Of a stretch of 64,000 nucleotides of DNA, positions 23,640-33,945 are shown one piece after another; position 1 is the stretch's first letter, and the number at the start of each line of letters is the position of its first letter. A program made the position numbers and the translations under genes. Below the pieces are notes generated by a model. That model did no database searches and was not told the origin of the DNA. It worked only from the letters and a program-made list of their open reading frames with translations. Where the stretch lies: NCBI GenBank assembly GCA_002286855.1, contig NRSV01000054.1, positions 174,908 through 238,907 on the forward strand. Direction: 5' to 3'. The stretch is from Bipolaris cookei. Its lineage: Eukaryota > Ascomycota > Dothideomycetes > Pleosporales > Pleosporaceae.

Positions 23640-24567
23640 ATGGCTGTTCGCGCGCAATTCGAAAACTCCAACGAAGTTGGTGTCTTTTCTACCCTCACAA
23701 ACTCATATGCGATTGTCGCAGTCGGCGCGAGCGAGAACTTTTACAGGTATGCACTTATTGCGACAAAAAATTTCCACCAAGAAAGAACAGCGATACTGAC
23801 GGTGGCAAAACAGTGTCTTCGAAGCCGAACTTCAGGACGTCATTCCCATTTGCCATGCCACCATCGCCGGAACCAGAATAGTCGGCAGACTGACAGCTGG
23901 GTACGCGGATTAGCTTTTTAAAGCATGTTACAGAATACGGAGAGCTTTGCGACTAACATTTGTATAGCAACAAGAAAGGCCTCCTTGTCCCCACCACCAC
24001 CACCGACCAAGAACTCCAGCACCTCCGAAATTCCATACCCGATGAAGTCAAAATTCAGAGGATAGAAGAGCGCTTATCCGCTCTCGGCAACGTAATATGT
24101 TGCAACGACCACGTCGCCCTCGTCCACCCGGACATTGAGCGTGAGACGGAAGAGATAATAGCAGATGTGCTGGGCGTTGAGGTTTTCAGGCAAACCATTG
24201 CTGACAATGTGCTCACCGGAAGCTACATGGCGCTGAGCAATCAGGGTGGCATTGTCCACCCCAAGACCAGTATTCAAGATCAGGATGAACTGTCAAGTTT
24301 GCTCCAGGTTCCGCTTGTCGCAGGCAGTGTGAACCGCGGTAGCGCTGTTGTCGGTGCCGGAATGGTTGTCAACGACTGGATGGCCGTTACTGGTAATTAT
24401 AGATATTACAAAAGAGTAAATGATATAGGCTAACATGAGGCTCAGGTCTCGATACCACCGCCACTGAACTCTCAGTCGTCGAATCCGTTTTCAGGCTCGG
24501 TGAGGGCAATGGCCCTGCCAACATCAACACCACGCACAAGGATGCCATGGTCGAGTCTTTTTACTAA
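23640..24567 (+). CDS. TIF6: Eukaryotic translation initiation factor 6 / ribosome anti-association factor
   Basis: eIF6 binds the 60S subunit in the nucleolus and cytoplasm, is required for 60S biogenesis and blocks premature joining with 40S. Four exons (23640-23746, 23814-23900, 23968-24392, 24446-24567) give 246 aa, the normal family length. Visible signatures are MAVRAQFENSNEVGVFS at the start, a CHATIAGTRIVGRLTAGN block spanning the second intron, LVPTTTTDQELQHLRN, NVICCNDHVALVHPDI and GSAVVGAGMVVNDW, and a C-terminus ending in KDAMVESFY. These cover the five repeats of the pentein fold. The introns are 67, 67 and 53 nt. The stop lies 47 bp from the stop of a small gene on the other strand. 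Identification is certain. Confidence 0.97.
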
Positions 24568-24614
24568 AGGAGCACTTTAGGATACAAAAAAGTGTATATT
24601 CACTGTGTATCATT

Positions 24615-24909
24615 TCAGTAATCCATTGGTAGGCGCCTAGCAACGTCTCGAGCACTGAGGTACTGGACAAAAGCACCCAAGGTGTACAAAAAACCGCCGA
24701 GGATAGAGAGCATTATTGCATTTGCAAAAAAGGCAACAGCGGCAATACTGGCGCCGAGAGATGTTTGAGCAACGGTTGCCATGCTAGGATAGGATAGTGT
24801 CTGGACGATGACCTTTGTACAGTAGATACTGTATAGGATCGAAACAGGAGATAGGGCGTTTTAAAAGCAAAGTTCCTTCAGAATCAGCTTTAATACATAC
24901 CGTGCACAT
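24615..24909 (-). CDS. Tiny single-TM or hairpin membrane protein
   Basis: Minus strand. The certain part is 24782-24615, 55 aa beginning MATVAQTSLGASIAAV, with one long hydrophobic segment (VAFFANAIMLSILGGFLYTL) and a short basic tail ending VARRLPMDY. An 88-nt intron (24900-24813) with a GTATGT donor precedes it. The upstream exon has an in-frame ATG at 24909, so a 68-aa form with 13 extra N-terminal residues is equally possible. Further upstream a GTGAGT donor near 25083 and an ATCTAG acceptor near 24961 suggest another leader intron. The size and topology recall small subunits of ER or mitochondrial membrane complexes, but I cannot match a family. It shares a divergent promoter region with ESS2. 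Confidence 0.6.
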
Positions 24910-25227
24910 GAAGATCTCGAAAAAGTCGTCAATTGATTTATATGGCTTGTAATGAGCTAGATAGATGTAGTTACTTTCACCTGCGATCTGAATCGTGATA
25001 GGGCTGAAGGCGGTAGAGCCATCTGCCGGCGCCAAGATATAATCGTCCAAGAACGTCACTTTGCGACCGGCCAGACTCACCCTTCTACACAAACACAGTA
25101 CACATGTCAAAACCTCCAGACCCTTTCACGATCAACCCTCGACACTTTGCATCCTAGGCCTTACAACGTTTCAGCTACGGTCCTCCAAGCCGCGTTTAAC
25201 AGCCTCCAGTTTAGCCATATTCGCACC

Positions 25228-26676
25228 ATGTCCGCCTCCAACTCTACAGCGCTCACAAAGCGCAACGCGTCCGATGCCCTCATGCCGCCTCCTCCTGCGC
25301 CGAAGCGTATCAAGCGTCCTTCTGTGGTTCTCGACGAAGATACATATGTCTCCGCAATCTCGCACATTATCCGCCGTGACTTCTTCCCCGGGTTGGCAGA
25401 AGCAGATGCACAGCGCGAGTACCTAAACGCCGTCGAGAGCAAAAACCGGGCATGGATACGGGAGGCGGGCAAAAAGCTTACACAAGTAATGACCCCTGTA
25501 CCGAGCGGCGAACGGAAGATGGCAGCAAGGACAAGGTTCGAGAAGGCGGGTGGATCTGGGGATAAGACGCCGAGCGTATGGGGTGCAGATACACCCGTTA
25601 CCGTGGCAGAGAGTGAAACAGAAGAAGTCGATCAAAACCTGGGCAAGTTGAACCATGTGGATTTGGACATGAGCCTGGGAGCTTTCCAAGCCAAATACAC
25701 AAGTGAAGACCAGGAGAGCTTCAGTCAGATTGTCGACAAGCAAAACAAGGCCAGATTCGAGAAGAATGTGTGGTTACGACAGGGCAACATGTACGCAAGC
25801 AAACAGCGCATAGCCCAGCAAAAGGTTATTGAAGCAAGAACCGCAGAATCAAAAGGCAAAGAACTAGTCCTCAGCACACGACCCAGCCAAGACCTCGACG
25901 AGCGGCCCGCGGCACCGACGGGACATAGACACACGGCCATTAACAGCCTAATGTTTGGCCCCGAAGGCGTAGAACAATGGGCTCCTACGCGTGCTCAAGT
26001 CGCAGAAAGCAAGTCCCTCGCGCCACCAAAGCGAGTCGTATACAATAACACGCGTCTCCCCATGCCCGACACCGAACAACCCCAAAGACCCTCCAGCCCC
26101 ACCCTCTCCGCCGTCCACGAAGCCATCGCCGGGCGCCCACGCCTTAACCCCAGCGAAGGAGGCTACACCGGCAGCGAAACACCGCGCGTAAACGGCTACG
26201 CCTTCGTCGACGCGCATCCACCCTCCGACGACGAAGCAGACGCTCCCACCGACCTCCTCGAACGCTACGGTCTGAATACCAGTAACAAAGCCACACCTTT
26301 CACCATGAATGAATCTTCTTCCCGCGAGAAGATGCTACATAGAATGGTGGATAAGATTAATGCGAATCGCTCTTCTCAATCCAACAATAATACCAATAAG
26401 TCATCTTCGTTGTCGTCGTCGTCGTCGTCAGGATCGGGTCTCGGTATCTTTACTTCTCAAACTCCTAGATTCAGGACTGCTGCTGCTGCTTCTACGCCTA
26501 CTGCTAGGGCAGGTCAGACGCCGGGTAGAAAGGGCAAGGCGGACCTTACGCCTGCGGCGCAGAGACTGTTTGAGAGGGTGGGTGGGGCGACGCCTAGACA
26601 TACCACTAGTAGTGCTGCAGGATTTGGAGGGAGGGAGTGGACGCCTACACCGAGGGCTAGGAGGAGGAAGGTGTAG
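25228..26676 (+). CDS. ESS2: Spliceosome-associated ES2/DGCR14 family protein
   Basis: Nuclear protein of the ES2 (DGCR14, yeast Bis1) family, found with the C-complex spliceosome and needed for efficient pre-mRNA splicing in organisms where it was studied. Single exon, 482 aa. The N-terminal block KRPSVVLDEDTYVSAISHII followed by RRDFFPGLAE is the family hallmark. Next come the predicted helical segment (SLGAFQAKYTSEDQESFSQI), a run with NSLMFGPEG in the middle and a Ser/Thr-rich C-terminus ending in REWTPTPRARRRKV, also family-typical. The ATG at 25228 is chosen because upstream in-frame sequence lacks an ATG and similarity. A Ser run (residues ~395-410) and Ala/Thr-rich region are low complexity. 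Confident. Confidence 0.92.
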   Translation: MSASNSTALTKRNASDALMPPPPAPKRIKRPSVVLDEDTYVSAISHIIRRDFFPGLAEADAQREYLNAVESKNRAWIREAGKKLTQVMTPVPSGERKMAARTRFEKAGGSGDKTPSVWGADTPVTVAESETEEVDQNLGKLNHVDLDMSLGAFQAKYTSEDQESFSQIVDKQNKARFEKNVWLRQGNMYASKQRIAQQKVIEARTAESKGKELVLSTRPSQDLDERPAAPTGHRHTAINSLMFGPEGVEQWAPTRAQVAESKSLAPPKRVVYNNTRLPMPDTEQPQRPSSPTLSAVHEAIAGRPRLNPSEGGYTGSETPRVNGYAFVDAHPPSDDEADAPTDLLERYGLNTSNKATPFTMNESSSREKMLHRMVDKINANRSSQSNNNTNKSSSLSSSSSSGSGLGIFTSQTPRFRTAAAASTPTARAGQTPGRKGKADLTPAAQRLFERVGGATPRHTTSSAAGFGGREWTPTPRARRRKV

Positions 26677-27004
26677 AGAGTGAGTTATTTGGGGCTGGGG
26701 TGGGGAAAGGAGGGTAATTTGTACGAAGTGCTCGTGCGGATTGCGAATGGTTTTGATACCCACTTTTGTTTTGCTTTTTTTTAAAAAAAAAGATGAATAG
26801 ATGGCGTTATAGCTTTTTGGTGTGTTGGTATATGAATGTGTTCAATGAGATATGTACTTTAGCACCAGAAATAACTCATGAACAGAGAAACCGACTGAAT
26901 TGAAGCCACATACTTCTTAACTTCTTCTCCCTTTTTCCAAACCCCCATTCTGTACGTTGACAGATAGGGACTAAGGAGATGGGGAGTTTGCCAATGGTAT
27001 ATAC

Positions 27005-27033
27005 GGGGGGGTTTTTTTTGGGGGGGGGGGGGG
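27005..27033 (+). repeat. G7-T8-G14 homopolymer block
   Basis: A run of seven G, eight T and fourteen G. Such tracts are error-prone in sequencing, so the length is uncertain. Confidence 0.8.
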
Positions 27034-27267
27034 CAACCCACAGTTTGGAAAATCAGAGCATATTTCAATGACACAACCCGTATCTGTTTCTCCTGGAGAA
27101 GTCCATAAAGTCAAACCGGATAGTGAGCCCAACCACAACCTCTAGGTACGCGGCATACTCAAGAAACACCAATGTATATAATATTTTTAATCCAATGCTA
27201 TTTTAATGCTATCTCTGTCCTTTATCTACTACCCAGGCCAAAATTAAGAAAAATAATAAATAATAAG

Positions 27268-27289
27268 AGTAGTAGTAGTAGTAGTAGTA
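27268..27289 (+). repeat. (AGT)7 microsatellite
   Basis: Seven AGT units in an AT-rich 3' intergenic area. Confidence 0.9.
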
Positions 27290-27556
27290 AATAATACCAA
27301 GTCCTCACTAATCTTTAGACCTGAATGCTAGTATAAGATTCCAAGAAAAAACCCACCTGGTCAAAGGAACGATAGTAACAAAGAAAATGAGTATAAAGTC
27401 AGTACAATGCCAAACGAAAAGTAACAAAAAATGAGAAAAAAGAACACAAGCAAACCTCCACTCCCTTTCATACCGTCATGATATCAATAAACAAGAAGAA
27501 TTAATTTTTATACCCTTTCCTTTCCCACACACACACTATCAACGTTTCCCCCCTTT

Positions 27557-30500
27557 CTATCCGCCTCTCCTCCTCTGCTCAGCCGGACCTTGATAACTTC
27601 TAAACTGCGTGCCGGGAGCGTGGTAACTTCGATAGGGCCGCCTGGGTCTGGATTGCGAATCAGACGAACGCTCTGTGGTGGTGCCATTTTGCGGTTGCGT
27701 TTCCCGCGGCTGTTGTTCGTATTGGAGAGGAGGTGGGTGGGGATGCGTCGGGGAATAGGCTTGATGTGAGTTTTGTGATTGTGATGAGGCGTGAGTTGGT
27801 GGGGGTGGAGGTGCGCCTTGGCCGATAAAAGATAGCGTGGGTGGCGGTGGTCCGTTATGTTGGGGCGGAGGCGGTGCCATGTTGGCAGGGAGAATGGGTT
27901 GGCCTCCGTATTGATGGATCTTGAGGGGTTGGTATGAAGTCATGCTTGATGGGGGAGGCGGTGGTGCTTGGAAGGATCCTGGAGGTGGAATGTAACCACC
28001 TTGATAGGATGACGCGTTGCCGTATGGATTCGGATATTGCGGTTGAGCGGCACTTTGCGGCGGGTGAGAAGAAGAAGGCGGGTAACTTGGTGATTGTGGT
28101 GGATACGGTCGAGGTGGGGCAGGGTCATAGTGTGCAAAGCGGTAGTTGATAGCGGGCGGGGGTCCGGGTGGTTTCGGCGGCAGTGGCAACGAGTTAGGAG
28201 GTGGAGCATAGGGACTCTGGTGAGTTGGTGGAGTTGGCCCTGACCTGCTATGCTCACCATAGTGGGAGTGTGCGGCATGACTTTGATATGGAGACGCTGC
28301 CGAATGTTGAGTTGGTTGAGACCCGCTCATCCGCCTGTCATGCTCCCAGTGCGGAGCTGCCTGCTCGTGCAACTCTCGCCGAGATGTATATGAGTACGAG
28401 CCACTAGGTAGCGAATCGTACAGTCCCGTAGATGGTCGTGTTGGATCGTAAGCTGCCACCTCAGCTCGGTCTTGCCCACTTGGAGGCTGAGGGTTTGGTC
28501 GATTAGGAAATACAGGAGGCCGAACATAGCTCGAATGGTCCGGCGGTTCTCGACCACGCTCGCGGGCCTTCTTATCCAAAAGTTCCCTGATCTTCTGCAG
28601 AGGATCCCGACGACGCAGCGACGCTTCTGATTCCCGGGTTGGCGGCGGAACACTTGCTCGTGGCCATGGCTGAGCATTCGAAGGCGGCGATGAAGGTGGG
28701 TTGCTCGGTGGTCGAGCTGGCCCGCTCAATGCATCCATCAGTGCCTGGTCGATGGGCGGCTCCTCTTTGTTCACCATAGCATCCACTCGTAGGGCATCGC
28801 TCCGAGATGATGTACGGCGATGGGCCAATAATTCTTGCTTTGAAGAAGTGGTCTTTTCCTGAGCTGGTGGCTGCTGTTCTCGTGTTCTCGATACAGGCAC
28901 TTCGCGGTCATCGTTCAATATGTCCATGATCCTATGCGTAGACAACCGCGGCGTTGACTTTGCTGGCACCTCCGGTTCTTTTGCGGGCGTGCTTTCGGAT
29001 GGTTCAGAGCGACGAATCTCATGGCTGAGATCTGCCGTTGGCTGTGTGCTTTCGGCAGGGGTACTACGTGCAGCATGAGATGGTATGCCTGGTGGACCTG
29101 CTGATGGAGCAATATCAGGCGTCTTCTCTTTCGTATACTCCTGTTTGATCACGGGCGTCTTAGCCCTTGATGGTGGAGGTGGCTGCTGTTGTGGGTGCGG
29201 GTAATGAAGAGGTGGTTTTGGTACAGTGCTATTCCGGGGTTGGTTAGAAGAAACGTCTGCAAGCATCATGAGTAGAGCAGCATGCTCATTTGGAATGACC
29301 TCGGCCTTTGGTTCTTCCGGTTGTGGCGATGGTATTCTCTCGACTTCGTATGCGGCATCAGCAAGGCTGTTGATGTTGTAGTGTGCAATAGCTTCCGTGC
29401 GATCCGGACCGTCAAACCTCGCAAATCCACCGGCAACACCCTCTATAGAGTCATCGGCTTCTTCGTCCTTTTCGACAAAAGCGGCTCTTGCCCGGCTGAA
29501 CCTTTTACGGATCGACTCGTGCTCAAGCTCCCTGTCTGCTTCAACATAAGCTCTACTGCGTGAAGCAAATTTGGATCCAATGCGGTCATCTTCTGCATGA
29601 TGGGGCTCATCGCTATACGTAGGCGGGAGAACGTTGTCCTCGTCATCAGTCGCGTTAGTATCTTGACCCTTCATCTCCCGCTCCAGTTGCTTTGCGCGGA
29701 AGTAAATTTGCAGCACAAAGTCATCTTGCAATTCTCGGAATCGATTGATGTACTGCTCCCTTTGAATATGCTCTTCAGCAATACGCACTCGCTCCATTTG
29801 CTCAAGTCGATACGTGCGCATGGCATTGACTTGATCCAGGCGCACATCGCGGCGCTGGTCAAGTTGAGCCATGACAGCCTCGTACTCGGGACATCTTTTA
29901 TGAAAGTCGGGATCATCTTCCAAATTCTTAGTAGTGCGGGTGGCCAGCTCTTCCAGCAAAAGTTTCTGGACTTTTGCAAGACTGCGATAGCTCATCTTCA
30001 GGTTGAGCTGTCGCCTTAAATCAGTCTCCACATTGATGTCCGGATGCGGTTGGCGCCGGCGACCAGGCAAGCGCCTGCTGGACTTTGCAGGGGCATCGCC
30101 ACTGGTTGGCAGGATGTTGTGCAGGCTTTGACTGCCATCAACATCGGGCATGTGCTCTGGCGAATTGGGGGCAGTGCTAGCATCAGTCAACTCAGGGGGC
30201 TGGTCGGCGGCTGTGTCTGCAGCCGTTTCTTTTGTCTTGCGCTTTTTGCGCGGTTGCTGCTCAGAAACATCGCTTTGGGCCCGGGTCAGAACACTGTTTG
30301 GGCGTGTTTTGCTCGAGTGGGTGGAGCCGTCGGATGCGCGCCTCTTTTTGCCAGCCGTTTTAGGGGCCGTCGAAGTCGCGCCAGAGGCGGGTTTCTGCAC
30401 CTCTGGGGTTTGCGTGCCATTCATGGGCGTGTTGTTGTTGTTGTTGTCGAGTGAGCCATTAGATCTTTGCGGCGAACCAGAATCAGACGATGTTCGGCTG

Positions 30501-30868
30501 CGCTTGGCTGGTCGCGCATCCTCATGGTCGCCAGTCGCATCCTCGTTTTGCGCGTTCTCATCCAGAGAATTGCGACGGCTGCCAGAGCTCGCGCTAGATG
30601 GGCCCGCGGAGCTTGTGTGGTTAGATGTGCCTTTTGCACCGCGACGCGTTGTCATTTGGAATGGTACTGAAGGAGCAAGGCGAGATGTCTTCGAACCCTG
30701 AAGACTACTTCGCTTATTAGACAATGCGCTAGCGGCTATGCCAAGATTAGCATAACCCTATGGGGAACATGGAGACGCCGTTGGAAATGGCAATTCGGAC
30801 GTACCTGAGCCTTTCAAAGATGCTGCAGACATGACTCTGCCCGTCTGTGACTTTCGCCTTGGCGGCAT
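27557..30868 (-). CDS. Sds3/Dep1-like protein, putative histone deacetylase (Rpd3L) complex subunit
   Basis: Minus-strand exons 30868-30805 and 30735-27557 (69-nt intron) give 1080 aa. The join makes MPPRRKSQTGRVMSAASLKG run into SAASALSNKRSS without a break, a better start than the TTG further down or the internal MTTRRGAKG at 30655. Residues ~260-375 form a long charged helix: QLNLKMSYRSLAKVQKLLLE, then EYEAVMAQLDQRRDVRLDQV and a coiled coil rich in Glu/Arg/Gln. This is the kind of region seen in the Sds3-like family (Sds3, Dep1, BRMS1), which bridges Rpd3/Sin3 histone deacetylase complexes. The rest is disordered: nuclear-like Ser/Lys/Arg N-terminus and a Pro/Gln/Tyr-rich C-terminal 500 residues. 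I hold the family call at moderate confidence; any other chromatin scaffold with a similar coiled coil could fit. Confidence 0.62.
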
Positions 30869-31740
30869 TGCTGTTGGCGAGCACTTGGGGGCTGACACCT
30901 TTGATGACCCAGTCATTAGCTTGTCATGGACTTGTTGCTGGAAAGCAGCATGCGATAACGGCCTGCTTCGGAACATTGAGATCAAGACTTACAGTCGAAA
31001 TGCCGTGATATATACTCCGTGACTGGTGTCGTTGCTGCTTTCCACGTGTGACACGGCGATCGTCGGGTCTGTAAGCAAGACGTGTCAGCATAGTCGTGAT
31101 AGTAGTATCAGGAAGCAAAGATCGAATGTATCGCGACTGCTCGTCGTGTGCTTCGCATAGAAGCATTGAGAGAGGCAACTGACTGTATGGTCGATTTACA
31201 AATGCTACGTGGTGAAAGATGAGGTACTTACCGTGTACCAGTCCGCCTCAAGGTACCACCGTGACTTGCTCAACAACGGAATGCGAGATCCGAGCCACTA
31301 GACCGGAAATACATGGAACAGCAATAGGACAAGATACCAACCTCTCATTCACCCTCAAACGCGATTTTCTCGTTGAGAAGAGCAAAGATGGACCGCAAGA
31401 GTAACGGACTACCTTGCAAAACGAAATGCTCCGTGTGGCTGAGTTGCAGTCGAAGCGCCCAGACAAACAGAAGATATGTAACCACCGGGGGCAAAGGAAA
31501 AGACTGAAGAAGCAATGGCTCGTACAGCAGGTTCCAGAAGCCTTGTCGAAGGAGTGACAGCAACGGTGTTGATTCCGGCGCATGAAGATGAAGCTCTTGT
31601 GAGATCCTTGGTCTGGCTTGCTCGCGCCAAACTACTTTGAGAATGTATCCCACGAATGACAGCGCGCCTTTCCCATTTGCGTAGCCGCCCACAGCCAACA
31701 ATTCTGGCAACATACAATCAACTTGTCATCACCACTATAG
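30869..31740 (-). other. Multi-intron 5' leader region of the Sds3-like gene, with overlapping open frames
   Basis: Strong splice-like sites on the minus strand suggest leader exons near 31297-31232 (GTAAGT donor after it), 31068-30993 (GTAAGT donor after it) and from 30919 onward. Read as spliced, they stay open in a frame different from that of the MPPRRK start. Further upstream an ORF at 31713-31345 (122 aa, Leu-rich, begins MLPELLAVGG) has an ATG but no recognised family. I cannot decide whether any of this is coding; it may all be untranslated leader with upstream ORFs. Confidence 0.35.
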
Positions 31741-33945
31741 CAACGAACCGTGTATACTGAAAAAGTAGATACTAGGTACTATACACCCCATTCCCCCATT
31801 TCTCCGTCCTGCCCCAGATGCAACTGTTCATTTGACACCGCGAGTCTCCCAATGCTTGCGCCAATAGCCCCAAGAACGGCAAAGTCCTAAATTACATGCA
31901 TTGCAATCTTTCGCCCCTTACCCGAAAAAAAGACAATCCGAGTAAACAAAACCGTTACAACCTGCTGGACCCTTGAAAATCTCACCTTACATACATCCAT
32001 ATCTATGTATATATATATTTTGCTACCCATAGTCTCTGCCGCAGCAACAGCAGCAAATAACAAATAAAAAAGGCGTGCGTTGCCCAGTGCTTCTGGAAGC
32101 TTTCCTTAGTTGCTTCATACAGGTTTCACGTCGCACGTCATTAGCCGCGTGCGCCCGGCTACTAGGGCGGGACGATCCTCCCGAATCGTCACCATCAACA
32201 TGCGCCACTTGTTCGCCTCCCAACCCCCCTTTCTCTGCACAGGAAAGGGCAAGCGGCGCTACGATTGCCCAAAGTTTTTTTTCACTGCGCCTGAAACGAG
32301 TTTTTCGAATAGGTATTTGAGAATGGGTGAGAAAGAAGGTGTTTGGTGATAGGAAGGTTTATTGACAGCGAGGATGGGCTTTTTATGGTTCGGTTTGTGA
32401 GGATGGAAAACCCCCTCTCCCTCCCCCCCCTCTCGCCTGTCAGCTACTCATGTGTAGGGTCTCGTTATGAGGATTCATTGAGTAGAATGTACACTTCTTT
32501 GTTTGGCAAAGAGTCGGGTATTCTTTCTCTTTGTTTGGGCTTTTTTTTTGCTTTGTTGCATCTACCGTCTAGGGGAGAACACATGCATCTCTCGCTTTCT
32601 GGAACACCATCTCGTAGCCTTTCCTTCACACACACATACATACATACATAGATATACCTTTTTGCGAGCGGCAAAAGAGGGAGTGTACATACGCATACGT
32701 CTAGTATAAAACAGCTCTTTTCGGAAGAGGCGGCGTTTCAGGACTGACAACCTTTGTTCTACAAAACTGCGTGTGGAGACGCTAATTAACCAATCCCTTT
32801 GTCAACAGTATAGCTCACAAACTTTGTTCTTTTTCCTGCTGTTATTCTTATCCTTCAGCGTGGGTGTGGAGGGCGGAAGGCGCAAGACGAGTAAAAAGCA
32901 CAATGCTTGCCAAAGAAAAAAATAAACAACACTGCGGGAGCGTATCAAAACAGCCCTGCGGAATCGCACCGCCGCATGTGCAAGAATACGCGTTCATATA
33001 CGCCGTATAACAGTATTCTTTCTTTTAAACCTCTACTGCACAAACAAAGTTAAGATTTGTTACGAATACGAGGACCCTGCTTCTGTGTTGTTTTTTTTCT
33101 TTCTTTCCTGTCAAGATGCCACAAAAGATCCACCCTGCCACGTTCTTACGTGCGACAGCTGCAACCATGTTCGCATCCGCATTCGGCATTCCAGTTCATA
33201 TGTACACACCATTGTTTAGATTGAAACGTGCTAACAAAGTAGCCACGTGGAGTGACTGTGCACCCCTATTCTCAAATGCGGAGATCGACTGTTTACTCTA
33301 GATAGGATCGCCAGGTTAAACAGTTTATTTTTTCTTCCTTTCACAAAAAGTCGCCTAATAGTGTTCACAAAAAGGATGGGCGCGAAACGGATATGATACT
33401 GACTCGTAGTATTGCAGCAAGTCTAGATTTCGAATGGTCCAATACCAAAGGACAATGCACGCTTGCTGAATCTGAAAAGTACGGCGTGAAAGGGTCTCGT
33501 GTAGCAAGAAGCGATCACTGTAGGCACTAAAAAGTTGTTTGCGGATAGAAGATCTTTGTACTGAATAGGTATTATGTATCTTGTACTGGTAGTGTTCAGA
33601 TTTCAATTCTTGAAACACTAGGCATAAGAGTCTCTATAGCTTTTGTCTTGGTCATCTTTCAGTGTCCCCGCCATGACTAATAGAAATAGGTACTATGATA
33701 AAAAAATCTTTACTTGAGTCTGCTCGACAGAGCATATGCTGGAGCCTTGATAAGGAATAAACTGAGGAAACGCTGAAAGCTCGATCAAGCCCTCGGGCGA
33801 GAGCTCGCAAAACAGAGAAAGCATTGAAGAAATGAATACAGGGAATTCGGGGAATCGTATCATACAAGCATAGAAAACGTGAAATTTTTGACCAAGTACT
33901 GCATCATCTCAACCGTAGTATCGATTTGTGACTAAATGCAACCAT
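31741..33945. other. Long intergenic region
   Basis: About 2.2 kb between the upstream leader of the Sds3-like gene and the end of the four-TM gene. It is AT-richer than its surroundings, with a TATATATAT run near 32008 and short CA/TA repeats near 32630. No gene or RNA recognised. Confidence 0.4.

Larger units (their letters stand above)
26677..27556. other. Convergent 3' intergenic region with simple repeats
   Basis: About 880 bp between the ends of ESS2 and the Sds3-like gene. It contains an A/T palindromic run near 26771-26791 (nine T followed by nine A, a plausible poly(A)/termination area), a long G/T homopolymer block and a TAG microsatellite. No gene supported. Confidence 0.5.
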
